Under the pieces are notes generated by a model. That model had not been told where the DNA came from, did not search any database, and was given only the letters and a program-made list of their open reading frames with translations. This document shows, one piece after another, positions 55,518-64,000 of a DNA stretch of 64,000 nt (position 1 is its first letter; each line of letters starts with the position of its first letter). The translations under genes and the position numbers were made by a program. The stretch comes from a bacterium BMS3Bbin03 (GTDB lineage Bacteria; Zhuqueibacterota; JdFR-76; BMS3Abin05), in NCBI GenBank assembly GCA_002898015.1, contig BDTM01000048.1, forward strand, positions 1 to 64,000, written 5' to 3'.

Positions 55518-55784
55518 ATGCTTTTCAGACAAAACATCAAGCCCCGAAAGTTTGAGTACCACCCGCTTGTGTACGATCCGGCCAAAGAAGATCAAGAGGA
55601 TCAAGAGGACAAAAGACGCATTCGATTTCCGCGGCATTATGTTTTCAGAAAAAAATCCCGCGGCCAATTATGGCTGGTTCTTTTGTTGATTCTTGTCCTT
55701 TTAATGGCCTATTATTGGGGTAGTTTTCAAAAACACGTGTCCGCCAAAAAGGCCAATATCAAAGGAATCGAGGTTGTAAAATAG
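55518..55784 (+). CDS. Small single-TM hypothetical protein
   Basis: 88-aa ORF with basic/acidic N-terminus and TM LWLVLLLILVLLMAYYWG. Confidence 0.6.
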   Translation: MLFRQNIKPRKFEYHPLVYDPAKEDQEDQEDKRRIRFPRHYVFRKKSRGQLWLVLLLILVLLMAYYWGSFQKHVSAKKANIKGIEVVK

Positions 55785-55827
55785 ACGATTGCGGGCAAAC
55801 TTTTTTTACAAAAATAAGGAGAGTCCA

Positions 55828-56034
55828 ATGGATGAAGTCTTCAAAAAAATCGAAGTTGTGGGTACTTCTTCAAAAGGTCTTGATGATGCAATCCGCAATG
55901 CGGTCGGAAAGGCGGGGGAGAGCCTGAAAGAAATCAGTTGGTTTGAAACAACCGAAATTCGCGGGCATGTGTCTGACGGAAGAGTGGATCAATTTCAGGT
56001 GACGGTCAAAGTGGGTTTTAAGGTGCTTGATTAA
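55828..56034 (+). CDS. Dodecin family protein
   Basis: MDEVFKKIEVVGTSSKGLDDAIRNAVGKAGESLKEISWFETTEIRGHVSDGRVDQFQVTVKVGFKVLD; SD aaggaga. Confidence 0.95.
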   Translation: MDEVFKKIEVVGTSSKGLDDAIRNAVGKAGESLKEISWFETTEIRGHVSDGRVDQFQVTVKVGFKVLD

Positions 56035-56065
56035 CCCTTCCGATCAAATGTGATTTCTGCGGAAG

Positions 56066-56090
56066 ACCTCCCGTTTGAGGGAGGTTTTTT
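56066..56090 (+). terminator. Rho-independent terminator after the dodecin gene
   Basis: ACCTCCC-gttt-GAGGGAGGTTTTTT. Confidence 0.85.
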
Positions 56091-56203
56091 ATTTGCCAGA
56101 AGACTCAGAATTTACTATATTTAAGTTCATATTTACAGCAGTACAGTTGTTCAGTTAACCCCTATTGAACCGTGAAGGTTACGGAGAATACAGAGATATT
56201 GCA

Positions 56204-58063
56204 ATGACCTCTCGAAATGAAAGAATTAAAAAATTCCGGGAAATCCTGAAGGAGCGCGCAATGGTTGCCGACGGCGCGATGGGCACGGCGCTGTACGGCA
56301 GAGGAATCCCCTTTTCGCGTTCGTTTGAAGAATTGAATCTCTCGAATCCGGAGCTTGTGAAAGACATTCACAGGGGATATGCGAGTGCCGGGGCTGAATT
56401 GCATGAAACCAACACGTTTGGCGCCAACCGCATTCGTCTTGCCCCCCATGGACTCGACCGTCTTGTGAGTGAGATAAACCGCGCCGGTGTAAAGATTGCC
56501 CGGGAGGCCGTTGGCGGTGAGAAATGGCTTTTGGGTTCCGTCGGCCCGCTGGGCAAAATCCTAAAACCGGTCGGTAAAATTGATCCGGAAGAGGCGCGGG
56601 AAATTTTTCGGGAACAAATTGCAGCCCTGGTCGAGGGCGGAGTCGATTTAATCATTCTCGAGACCTTCACCGATTTGCGCGAGATCACACAGGCCCTTCT
56701 GGCGGCGAAGGATGTGGATGATGTCCCCGTCATTGCACAAATGACGTTTACCGAAGAGGGAAAATCGCTCATGGGGGACAAGCCGGCCGAGGTTGTGAGA
56801 AAGCTGCGTGAATTAGGCGCCGAAATTGTGGGTGCCAATTGCTCGGTGGGTCCTCAGGGTATTTATGAAATTATGGAAATTATGGCTCAGGCCGACGCGG
56901 GTTACCTGTCCGCCATGCCCAATGCCGGGATGCCGAAAATGATCGAGGGCCGGTACATGTATCTTTCTTCACCGGAATACATGGCACAATACGCCCGGCG
57001 AACGGTTGAAATCGGCGTGAATATTATCGGCGGCTGCTGCGGGACCACGCCCGAACACATTCGTCAGATCCGGAAAATGGTGTGGGGGAAAAAGCCAGGG
57101 GAAAGAACGAAAAAGGGCACGAGTCATTTTCAGTTCATTGAATCGACAGAAATAACCGCCCCGCCGGAAGAGGAGAAAAGCGTCCGCGAATCCAACTTTG
57201 CGGTTAATCTCGGCAAAAAATTCCTGGTGAGTGTGGAAATCGACCCGCCGAGAGGCGTCGATCCGGAGAAATTTATTCAGGGTGCCCTTTACCTGAAGGG
57301 CAAAGGGGTGGATGCCATCAACGTGGCCGATAGTCCTCTGGCCCGCGCCCGGATGAGTCCGCTGGTGTTGTCGCATTTGATTTCAGAAGAAACGGGTATC
57401 GAAACCATTATGCATCTGTCCTGCCGGGATCGCAACATCCTGGGACTCCAGGCGGAATTGATGGGTGCTCAGGCTCTCGGCATCCGGAATATTCTGGCCA
57501 TAACCGGAGATCCTCCCAAATTGGGAGACCATCCCACGGCCACCGGCGTGTTCGACATCGATTCCGTGGGGCTGGTGACCCTCATCCGGAATCTGAACAA
57601 CGGCGTCGATTTGATGGGACGCCCGATTAAGTCGAGAACCGGTTTTTCCATCGGGGTCGGCGTAAATCCAACGGCGATCGATCTCGATTACGAAATGAAC
57701 AAATTCGCCAGAAAAGTGGAAGCCGGCGCTCAATTCGCTTTTACACAGCCTCTCTTCGATTTAAAAATTTTGGAAGATTTTTTAAAACGGGCTGAAAAAT
57801 TTGAAATTCCCATTTTTGTCGGCATTCTTCCGCTCAGAAATTTCAAACATGCCGAATTTATGCACAACGAAATTCCGGAGATGTTTGTGCCTGAACATAT
57901 TCGCAAAATGATGTTCGACGCCGGTGAAAACGGCCCGGAAGTCGGCGTGCAGATTGCGCAAAAATTTCTGCTGAACGCAAAAGACAGGGTAGACGGCGTT
58001 TACCTCATGCCGCCGTTTAACAAATTTGAAATGGCAGGAGCAGTTCTAAAAGTTCTGGAATAA
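56204..58063 (+). CDS. Bifunctional homocysteine S-methyltransferase/methylenetetrahydrofolate reductase (YitJ-like)
   Basis: VADGAMGTALYGRGIPFSRSFEELNLSNPELV, GANCSVGPQG, IIGGCCGTTPEHI; C-terminal ISEETGIETIMHLSCRDRNILGLQAELMGAQALGIRNILAITGDPPKLGDH. Confidence 0.94.
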   Translation: MTSRNERIKKFREILKERAMVADGAMGTALYGRGIPFSRSFEELNLSNPELVKDIHRGYASAGAELHETNTFGANRIRLAPHGLDRLVSEINRAGVKIAREAVGGEKWLLGSVGPLGKILKPVGKIDPEEAREIFREQIAALVEGGVDLIILETFTDLREITQALLAAKDVDDVPVIAQMTFTEEGKSLMGDKPAEVVRKLRELGAEIVGANCSVGPQGIYEIMEIMAQADAGYLSAMPNAGMPKMIEGRYMYLSSPEYMAQYARRTVEIGVNIIGGCCGTTPEHIRQIRKMVWGKKPGERTKKGTSHFQFIESTEITAPPEEEKSVRESNFAVNLGKKFLVSVEIDPPRGVDPEKFIQGALYLKGKGVDAINVADSPLARARMSPLVLSHLISEETGIETIMHLSCRDRNILGLQAELMGAQALGIRNILAITGDPPKLGDHPTATGVFDIDSVGLVTLIRNLNNGVDLMGRPIKSRTGFSIGVGVNPTAIDLDYEMNKFARKVEAGAQFAFTQPLFDLKILEDFLKRAEKFEIPIFVGILPLRNFKHAEFMHNEIPEMFVPEHIRKMMFDAGENGPEVGVQIAQKFLLNAKDRVDGVYLMPPFNKFEMAGAVLKVLE

Positions 58064-58101
58064 CTCTTGGCCGCAATATCCGTAATGATTCGTGAAAATA
58101 C

Positions 58102-60732
58102 ATGGCTGAAAATACCCCTTTGATGGAGCAGTACTGGTCTGTTAAAAACCGGCATAAAAATGAGATCCTTTTTTTCAGGATGGGGGATTTTTACGAGCTT
58201 TTTTATGAGGATGCCCGCATCGCTTCCGGCGTGCTGGGATTAACACTGACCTCCCGGGGGCACGGGGCTTCCGGAGATGTACCCCTGGCCGGTTTTCCGT
58301 ATCATGCGCTGGAGGGTTACCTGGCCAAAATGGTTAAAGCCGGTTACAAAGTGGCCATTTGCGATCAGGTGGAAGATCCTAAAAAGGCCGTGAAACTGGT
58401 GAAGCGCGAGGTGACGGAGATTGTGACCCCCGGAACCCTTCTGGCCGACAATCTGCTGGAAAGCAAACAAAACAATTATTTGATCGGCGTGTATTTTCAG
58501 AAAAATACCTGCGGTTTTTCAAAAGTCGATCTTTCCACCGGTGAATTCGACGTCGCCGAATTTTCCCTTTCCGCCATGGAAGAACAGGTGCTTAATGCGC
58601 GCCCGGCTGAGGTTCTGATTTCCGAAGAACAGATCGATTATTTTAAAAAACATGTTCGAAATATCTTGAATTTTACAATGACCACACAGGAGGACTGGCT
58701 GTTTTCCCGCCAGTACGCCTATGAAACGCTCACCGATCATTTCAAAACAAATTCGTTAAAAGGGTTCGGCATTGAATCACTCACCGCCGGTATTTGTGCC
58801 GCCGGCGCCGTGCTGCATTATTTGAAAGAAAATCAAAAGAATGAACTGAATCACATCAGCAAGATCAGGCTTTACAATCCCGGCGAATTCATGATTCTCG
58901 ATCCGGCCACGCTGCGAAATCTTGAAATTCTGGAGACGCTTTTAAACGGCGGGCGGGAAGGGAGCTTATTTTCCGTCATCGACCGGACGATAACACCCAT
59001 GGGGGGGCGGCTTCTGAGACAGTGGGTGCAGAATCCGCTGCGGGACGTTCGCAAAATTCAGGACCGTTTGGACGGAATCGAGGATTTGCTCGCCCGTCAG
59101 AAAATCCGGCAAAAGCTTGAAACGATTCTAACCGGAATGAATGATCTGGAACGGCTGCTGTCACGGGCAAGCACACACAGAGCCAACGCCAAGGATCTGC
59201 TTGCCATTCGTTTTTCTTTGGAAGCGCTGCCTGAAATTAAGGAGACGCTTTCGGGTTTTGAAGCGTCCCTCCTCCGGCAAATCCGGGAGCGTTTGAATCC
59301 GCTTCCCGATCTCTCCGGAGAATTGGCGAAGGCGCTCACCGACAATCCGCCGCCGGTGATTACCGATGGCGGGATCATTCGAAAAGGCTACAATGCGGAA
59401 TTGGACGAGCTGTTGGAAATTTCTTCTTCGGGGAAGAACTGGATTGCGAATCTTCGAAATCTCGAACGGGAACGCACCGGCATTCCGTCGCTGAAAATCG
59501 GCTACAACAAGGTTTTCGGGTACTACATCGAAGTAACCAAGCCGCATCTGTCGAAAGTGCCGGCCGACTATATTCGAAAACAGACCCTGGTGAACGCCGA
59601 GCGCTTTATCACACCCGATTTAAAAGATTATGAAGAAAAAATTCTGGGCGCCGAGGAGAAAATGGCGTCGCTGGAGTACGAACTCTTTGATGCGCTTCGT
59701 GTCAAAGTGGCCCGTCAGGCGGAGATCATTCAGGAAGATGCGCACCTCATCGCCCGGCTGGACACGCTTTTATCTCTGGCAAATGTAGCTGAAGTGCAGA
59801 AATACACACGACCCAAAATAAATGATTCGGATAAAATAATCATCCGGAACGGCCGCCATCCAGTGGTCGAAACCCGTCTGCCCATCGGGGAGCGTTTTAT
59901 TCCGAACGATACGGAAGTTGGTAACGGCAATAATCAGATTTTAATCATCACGGGACCCAATATGGCCGGAAAATCCACCTACATTCGTCAGGTGGGATTA
60001 ATTGCACTTCTGGCACAAATGGGCAGTTTTGTGCCGGCAGACTCGGCGGAAATAGGCGTTGTGGACCGTATTTTTACGCGGGTCGGGGCATCCGACAATC
60101 TTGCCGGCGGCGAAAGCACATTTTTGGTCGAAATGAACGAAATGTCCAATATTTTGAACAATGCCACATCCAAGAGTCTCCTTCTGCTGGATGAAATCGG
60201 CCGGGGCACGAGCACATTCGACGGGTTGTCCATTGCCTGGAGTGTGGTTGAATATTTGCACAACACACCGGAAGTGGCGGCCAAAACGCTTTTTGCGACC
60301 CATTACCACGAATTAACGGAACTGGAACTTATTTTGCCCCGTGTAAAAAACTACAATGTTTCGGTGAAAGAGTGGGGGGATAAAATTATTTTCCTGCGGA
60401 AAATTGTGCAGGGCGGAAGTGATCAAAGTTACGGGATTCAGGTGGCGCGGCTCGCCGGGCTGCCGGAGGCGGTGATTGCCCGTTCCAAAGAAGTGCTGGC
60501 GAATCTGGAATCGGATGTGCTAACCCCGAACCGTGAACCGAAGATTGCGCGCCACCGCAGACCCGCGAATCATGCGGCGTCACGGCAGATAGAGCTGTTT
60601 GCATCCCAAAATCATGAGCTAAAGCAGGCGCTGGAAACCCTTGATGTGAATAATCTCACACCATTGGAAGCACTTTTAAAATTAAATGAGTTGAAGTCCA
60701 TTGCAAACGGACAAAATGAGAAGAAAATATGA
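58102..60732 (+). CDS. mutS: DNA mismatch repair protein MutS
   Basis: MEQYWSVKNRHKNEILFFRMGDFYELFYEDA, ITGPNMAGKSTYIRQVGLIALLAQMGSFVPA, DEIGRGTSTFDGLSIAWSVVEYL, ATHYHELTEL. Confidence 0.98.
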   Translation: MAENTPLMEQYWSVKNRHKNEILFFRMGDFYELFYEDARIASGVLGLTLTSRGHGASGDVPLAGFPYHALEGYLAKMVKAGYKVAICDQVEDPKKAVKLVKREVTEIVTPGTLLADNLLESKQNNYLIGVYFQKNTCGFSKVDLSTGEFDVAEFSLSAMEEQVLNARPAEVLISEEQIDYFKKHVRNILNFTMTTQEDWLFSRQYAYETLTDHFKTNSLKGFGIESLTAGICAAGAVLHYLKENQKNELNHISKIRLYNPGEFMILDPATLRNLEILETLLNGGREGSLFSVIDRTITPMGGRLLRQWVQNPLRDVRKIQDRLDGIEDLLARQKIRQKLETILTGMNDLERLLSRASTHRANAKDLLAIRFSLEALPEIKETLSGFEASLLRQIRERLNPLPDLSGELAKALTDNPPPVITDGGIIRKGYNAELDELLEISSSGKNWIANLRNLERERTGIPSLKIGYNKVFGYYIEVTKPHLSKVPADYIRKQTLVNAERFITPDLKDYEEKILGAEEKMASLEYELFDALRVKVARQAEIIQEDAHLIARLDTLLSLANVAEVQKYTRPKINDSDKIIIRNGRHPVVETRLPIGERFIPNDTEVGNGNNQILIITGPNMAGKSTYIRQVGLIALLAQMGSFVPADSAEIGVVDRIFTRVGASDNLAGGESTFLVEMNEMSNILNNATSKSLLLLDEIGRGTSTFDGLSIAWSVVEYLHNTPEVAAKTLFATHYHELTELELILPRVKNYNVSVKEWGDKIIFLRKIVQGGSDQSYGIQVARLAGLPEAVIARSKEVLANLESDVLTPNREPKIARHRRPANHAASRQIELFASQNHELKQALETLDVNNLTPLEALLKLNELKSIANGQNEKKI

Positions 60733-60810
60733 GTTTTCTATTGACAATGCTGATGAATTACAATAAATTTATTTAAGTATTAAAAAATATTGAAAATAAT
60801 AGGTGCTGTC

Positions 60811-61839
60811 ATGATGAATAAATTACGTTATTTCTCCGTTTTTCTTTTGGTTTTTGGGTTTGCACATCTGTCGCCTGCGGGCGAAATTACGGTGGCAAAA
60901 TATGCCGGAGATTTCATGTCGAACGGCGTGGGCGCCCGCGCACTGGGGATGGGCGGCAGTTTTGTAGCCGTGGCGGAAGGGGGGATTTCAGCCTACTGGA
61001 ATCCGGCGGGTTTGGCGCGAATGAATTATCCGCAAATCAATCTCATGCACGTGGAGCGGTTTGGCGGCATTGTAAAATACGATTTTCTGGGCATCTCCAA
61101 ACCGTACGGAGAAAGTTCAACTCTGGCATTTAGTCTGGCACGCACAGGCGTGGACGACATTCCGATTACCGCGCTGCCCAATCCGGATCTGCCGGTGGGT
61201 GCGGCGTATGAAGACGGCCAGGGCAATCTTGTACGAAACATGACATACGTAGTAAAATGGACGCAGTACATGGATTATGTGGGCTACCTCTCGTATGCGC
61301 GCCAATGGAAAAATGGCTGGTATCTGGGCGGCAATGTAAAAGCGACTTACAAAAGAGCGGCCGATCATTCCGCCTGGGGGCTCGGTTTTGATATGAGCCT
61401 GTTGGGCAATCCATGGAAAAGTCTGTGGGTCGGCGCCACGCTTCAGGACGTGACCACGACTTTTCTGGCATGGGACACGGGCCGGACCGAATTAATCGTA
61501 CCGACCCTGAAGTGGGGCGCGGCCTATCCGTTTCATTTTTACAAATTTCGGTTGATTCCGGCGCTGGATTTAAACACCCAATTTGAGGGCATTCGGTACG
61601 GTGCACAGGCGCACATCGGAAATATTAGCTTTGATTTTCACGCAGGGGCGGAACTGTCCTATAAAAATTTGCTCGCTTTCCGGGTGGGAAGCAATCGCGG
61701 CCGTCTGGCACTGGGAGCCGGGATTCACCTGCCCCGTTTGAATATTGATTACGCGTTTCTATCACACAGAGCTCTGGGTGCCACGCACCAGATTTCTCTC
61801 ACATTAACACTCGAAGATGCAAAATTTCGGCGTCGGTAA
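60811..61839 (+). CDS. PorV/PorQ-type (UPF0164) outer-membrane protein
   Basis: Signal peptide; DFMSNGVGARALGMGGSFVAVAEGGISAYWNPAGLARMNYPQINLMHVERFGGIVKYDFLG. Confidence 0.88.
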   Translation: MMNKLRYFSVFLLVFGFAHLSPAGEITVAKYAGDFMSNGVGARALGMGGSFVAVAEGGISAYWNPAGLARMNYPQINLMHVERFGGIVKYDFLGISKPYGESSTLAFSLARTGVDDIPITALPNPDLPVGAAYEDGQGNLVRNMTYVVKWTQYMDYVGYLSYARQWKNGWYLGGNVKATYKRAADHSAWGLGFDMSLLGNPWKSLWVGATLQDVTTTFLAWDTGRTELIVPTLKWGAAYPFHFYKFRLIPALDLNTQFEGIRYGAQAHIGNISFDFHAGAELSYKNLLAFRVGSNRGRLALGAGIHLPRLNIDYAFLSHRALGATHQISLTLTLEDAKFRRR

Positions 61840-61854
61840 AAGGATGATTGTCCA

Positions 61855-62733
61855 ATGATTATCAGTATGACCGGTTTTGGAAGGGGAGATTGTAAAAATC
61901 ACGAGATGGAAGCGGTTGTTGAAGTCCGATCGGTTAACAACCGGTTTTTAGATGTGACACTGCGTCTGCCGCGCTCTCTTTCGGCACACGAGCAGGCGAT
62001 TAAAGACATTACGCGTCGCTATATTTCCCGGGGGCGTGTGAGTATTTATGTGGCTTTGAAATCCGTAAATCCCAGCAATCTCGGCATTCAGTTGGATCGT
62101 GTCATGGCGAAAGCCTATTTCAATTTATTGGAAGAATTAAAACAAGCCACGGGGATCACGGAATCGATCCGTCTGGAACACCTGTTTCAATTTTCGGATA
62201 TTTTTATGACCGAAGAGGTGGAAGAAGGCTCCGATGAAGCCTGGAAATGCACACAGGAAGCTCTGAAATCGGCTCTGGAAACTTTCACGGAAATGCGCCG
62301 CGAAGAAGGGCTGGCTTTGGCAAAAGACATGCGCAAACGCATTGAAAAATTGAATCAATATGGCGACGAAATCGAAATTATTTCCAGACAAAAAATTCCG
62401 GAAGAATACGAAGCCCTGAAGAATCGTTTAACCGAAATTCTGGAATCGCCGAAACTTGAAAACAGCCGTCTTGAAACGGAAATTGCGATTCTTACGGATA
62501 AATTGGATGTCACGGAAGAATGTGTACGCTTTAAAAGTCATACGGATATGTTCATTAATTTAATGGATTCGGACGAATTGGTCGGACGGAAACTGAATTT
62601 TTTGCTTCAAGAGATGAATCGCGAAGTCAACACAATCGGTGCAAAGGCCAATTGTGCGGAAATTTCGCACCGTGCGGTTTTTATGAAAGAAGAAATTGAA
62701 AAAATCCGGGAACAGGTTCAAAATGTCGAATAA
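61855..62733 (+). CDS. YicC/YloC family endoribonuclease
   Basis: ISMTGFGRGDCKNHEMEAVVEVRSVNNRFLDVTLRLPRSLSAHEQAIKDITRRYISRGRVSIYVAL; LLQEMNREVNTIGAKANCAEISHRAVFMKEEIEKIREQVQNVE. Confidence 0.96.
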   Translation: MIISMTGFGRGDCKNHEMEAVVEVRSVNNRFLDVTLRLPRSLSAHEQAIKDITRRYISRGRVSIYVALKSVNPSNLGIQLDRVMAKAYFNLLEELKQATGITESIRLEHLFQFSDIFMTEEVEEGSDEAWKCTQEALKSALETFTEMRREEGLALAKDMRKRIEKLNQYGDEIEIISRQKIPEEYEALKNRLTEILESPKLENSRLETEIAILTDKLDVTEECVRFKSHTDMFINLMDSDELVGRKLNFLLQEMNREVNTIGAKANCAEISHRAVFMKEEIEKIREQVQNVE

Positions 62734-62746
62734 AACACAGTGAGTC

Positions 62747-63328
62747 ATGGTGGGAAAAGGGTTGCTTTGTGTGTTATCATCCCCGTCGGGAGGGGGAAAG
62801 ACATCTGTCATTCAAGAAATTTTAAAAAGGAAGCCCGAATATGCCATTTCCGTTTCGGCGACCACGCGGCCGAGGCGGGGCCATGAGATTAATGGAAAAG
62901 ATTACTTTTTCCTGAGTGAAGATGCCTTTAAAAAGGCGATTCAAAAAGGCGAATTTGTGGAGTGGGCTGATGTTCACGGGTATTTGTACGGCACGCCTCA
63001 CGCATCGATAGATTCAAAGCTGAAAGAGGGAAAGGTCGTGCTGCTGGATATCGATGTGGAAGGCGGAATGGCCATCAAAAAATTGTTTCCCGATCAGTCG
63101 TTATTAATCTTTTTAAAACCCCCGTCCGTCGAAGCACTTGTGCGGCGTCTGAAGGGGCGCTCGACGGAAACCGAAGCACAGATTAAAAAACGCCTGAAAC
63201 GCATTCCGATGGAAATGGCGTTTATGGAAAAATACGATGTGGTGATTGTCAACGATGATTTTAACAGGACTGTTCAAGAAGTCATTAACACGATTGAAGC
63301 TCACAGGAACAGATTGGAGGTAACGTAA
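62747..63328 (+). CDS. gmk: Guanylate kinase
   Basis: CVLSSPSGGGKTSVIQEILKR, SVSATTRPRRGHEINGKDYFFLSEDAFKKAIQKGEFVEWADVHGYLYGTPHASID, VLLDIDVEGGMAIKKLFP. Confidence 0.96.
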   Translation: MVGKGLLCVLSSPSGGGKTSVIQEILKRKPEYAISVSATTRPRRGHEINGKDYFFLSEDAFKKAIQKGEFVEWADVHGYLYGTPHASIDSKLKEGKVVLLDIDVEGGMAIKKLFPDQSLLIFLKPPSVEALVRRLKGRSTETEAQIKKRLKRIPMEMAFMEKYDVVIVNDDFNRTVQEVINTIEAHRNRLEVT

Positions 63329-63330
63329 GT

Positions 63331-63615
63331 ATGGTTGAAACATTGCCATTGGACAGGATTAAAAAAGAAAATAATAATATTTACGAATTGGTTGTGGCCC
63401 TGGCAAAGAGAGCCAGGCAGATCAATGAAGAACGACGGGCACGGCTTCACATGGAAATCAACACCAGCGATGAATATGAAGATTTAGAAGAAGCGCTGCA
63501 TATTCATCCGATCGAAAGTCAGGTGTACGAACGAAAAATTAAGCCGACCCGCCAGGCCGTTGAAGAATTTTTACAGAGAAAACTGGAAATTCGATATCCG
63601 AAAACGGATATGTGA
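63331..63615 (+). CDS. rpoZ: DNA-directed RNA polymerase subunit omega
   Basis: NNIYELVVALAKRARQINEERRARLH; conserved gmk-rpoZ-coaBC context. Confidence 0.88.
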   Translation: MVETLPLDRIKKENNNIYELVVALAKRARQINEERRARLHMEINTSDEYEDLEEALHIHPIESQVYERKIKPTRQAVEEFLQRKLEIRYPKTDM

Positions 63616-63620
63616 TTCAA

Positions 63621-64000
63621 ATGAAATTATTTGAAAACAAAAAAATACTTTTTGGCGTCACGGGAGGCATTGCCGCTTACAAGGCCTGTGATATTGTCCG
63701 GGAGTTAAAAAAGCAGGGCGCCGATGTTCAGGTGGCCATGACGCAGTCGGCTCAGAAATTTATTTCGCCGCTCACCTTTGAAACACTTTCGGATCGAGAC
63801 GTGCTCACGGAGATGTTTCCCGCCGGAAAGCAGGTCGGCACGCGGCATATTGAGATTCCGCGGCAGGTCGACCGGGTTTTCATTTGTCCGGCCACGGCGA
63901 ATTTTATTGCGAAAGCGGCCTCCGGCATTGCGGACGACTTACTTTCAACGATGGTGACGGTTGCAGGGAGTGAAAAAACCGTGTTCTGTCCGGCAATGAA
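63621..64000 (+). CDS. coaBC: Phosphopantothenoylcysteine decarboxylase/phosphopantothenate-cysteine ligase, N-terminal part (truncated by window end)
   Basis: MKLFENKKILFGVTGGIAAYKACDIVRELKKQGADVQVAMTQSAQKFISPLTFETLS…CPATANFIAKAASGIADDLLSTM…FCPAMN. Confidence 0.95.
   Translation, partial: MKLFENKKILFGVTGGIAAYKACDIVRELKKQGADVQVAMTQSAQKFISPLTFETLSDRDVLTEMFPAGKQVGTRHIEIPRQVDRVFICPATANFIAKAASGIADDLLSTMVTVAGSEKTVFCPAM

Overview
Window from a bacterial chromosome. Gene content and style (PorV-type outer-membrane proteins, 'NPLDP' lipoproteins, many SpoIIE/GAF proteins, palindromic intergenic repeats) suggest an FCB-group or Calditrichota/KSB1-like organism; this placement is inference only. About 50 protein-coding genes are supported. 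I saw no rRNA, tRNA, CRISPR array or prophage. Main points: (1) a co-directional block at 40.0-47.4 kb encodes a SucC-like ATP-grasp subunit fused to an 8-Cys ferredoxin domain, a SucD-like subunit, a stand-alone citryl-CoA-lyase/citrate-synthase-like protein, an isocitrate/isopropylmalate-family dehydrogenase and an MmgE/PrpD dehydratase. It looks like a self-contained citrate or citrate-analogue module. (2) A block at 27.5-39.8 kb encodes a partner-switching set (3 SpoIIE phosphatases, STAS, HATPase) with a class III nucleotide cyclase and a barrel-TPR protein. (3) A ~1.85 kb tandem array of ~250-bp units (25.5-27.3 kb), built from several nested palindromes and possibly a 3-unit higher-order repeat, lies between two divergent genes. 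(4) A four-helix-bundle (S23/IVS family) gene lies between inverted GAATTAC-type repeats, followed by tandem units that look like vestigial 5' ends of the same gene. (5) DUF362, an exported Memo-AMMECR1 fusion and a membrane spermidine-synthase-like protein cluster without the usual radical SAM partner. Other items include a truncated ArsA-like protein, a UvrD helicase with no canonical start codon before its Walker A motif, and a decayed IS1182-like element with a MITE-like companion.
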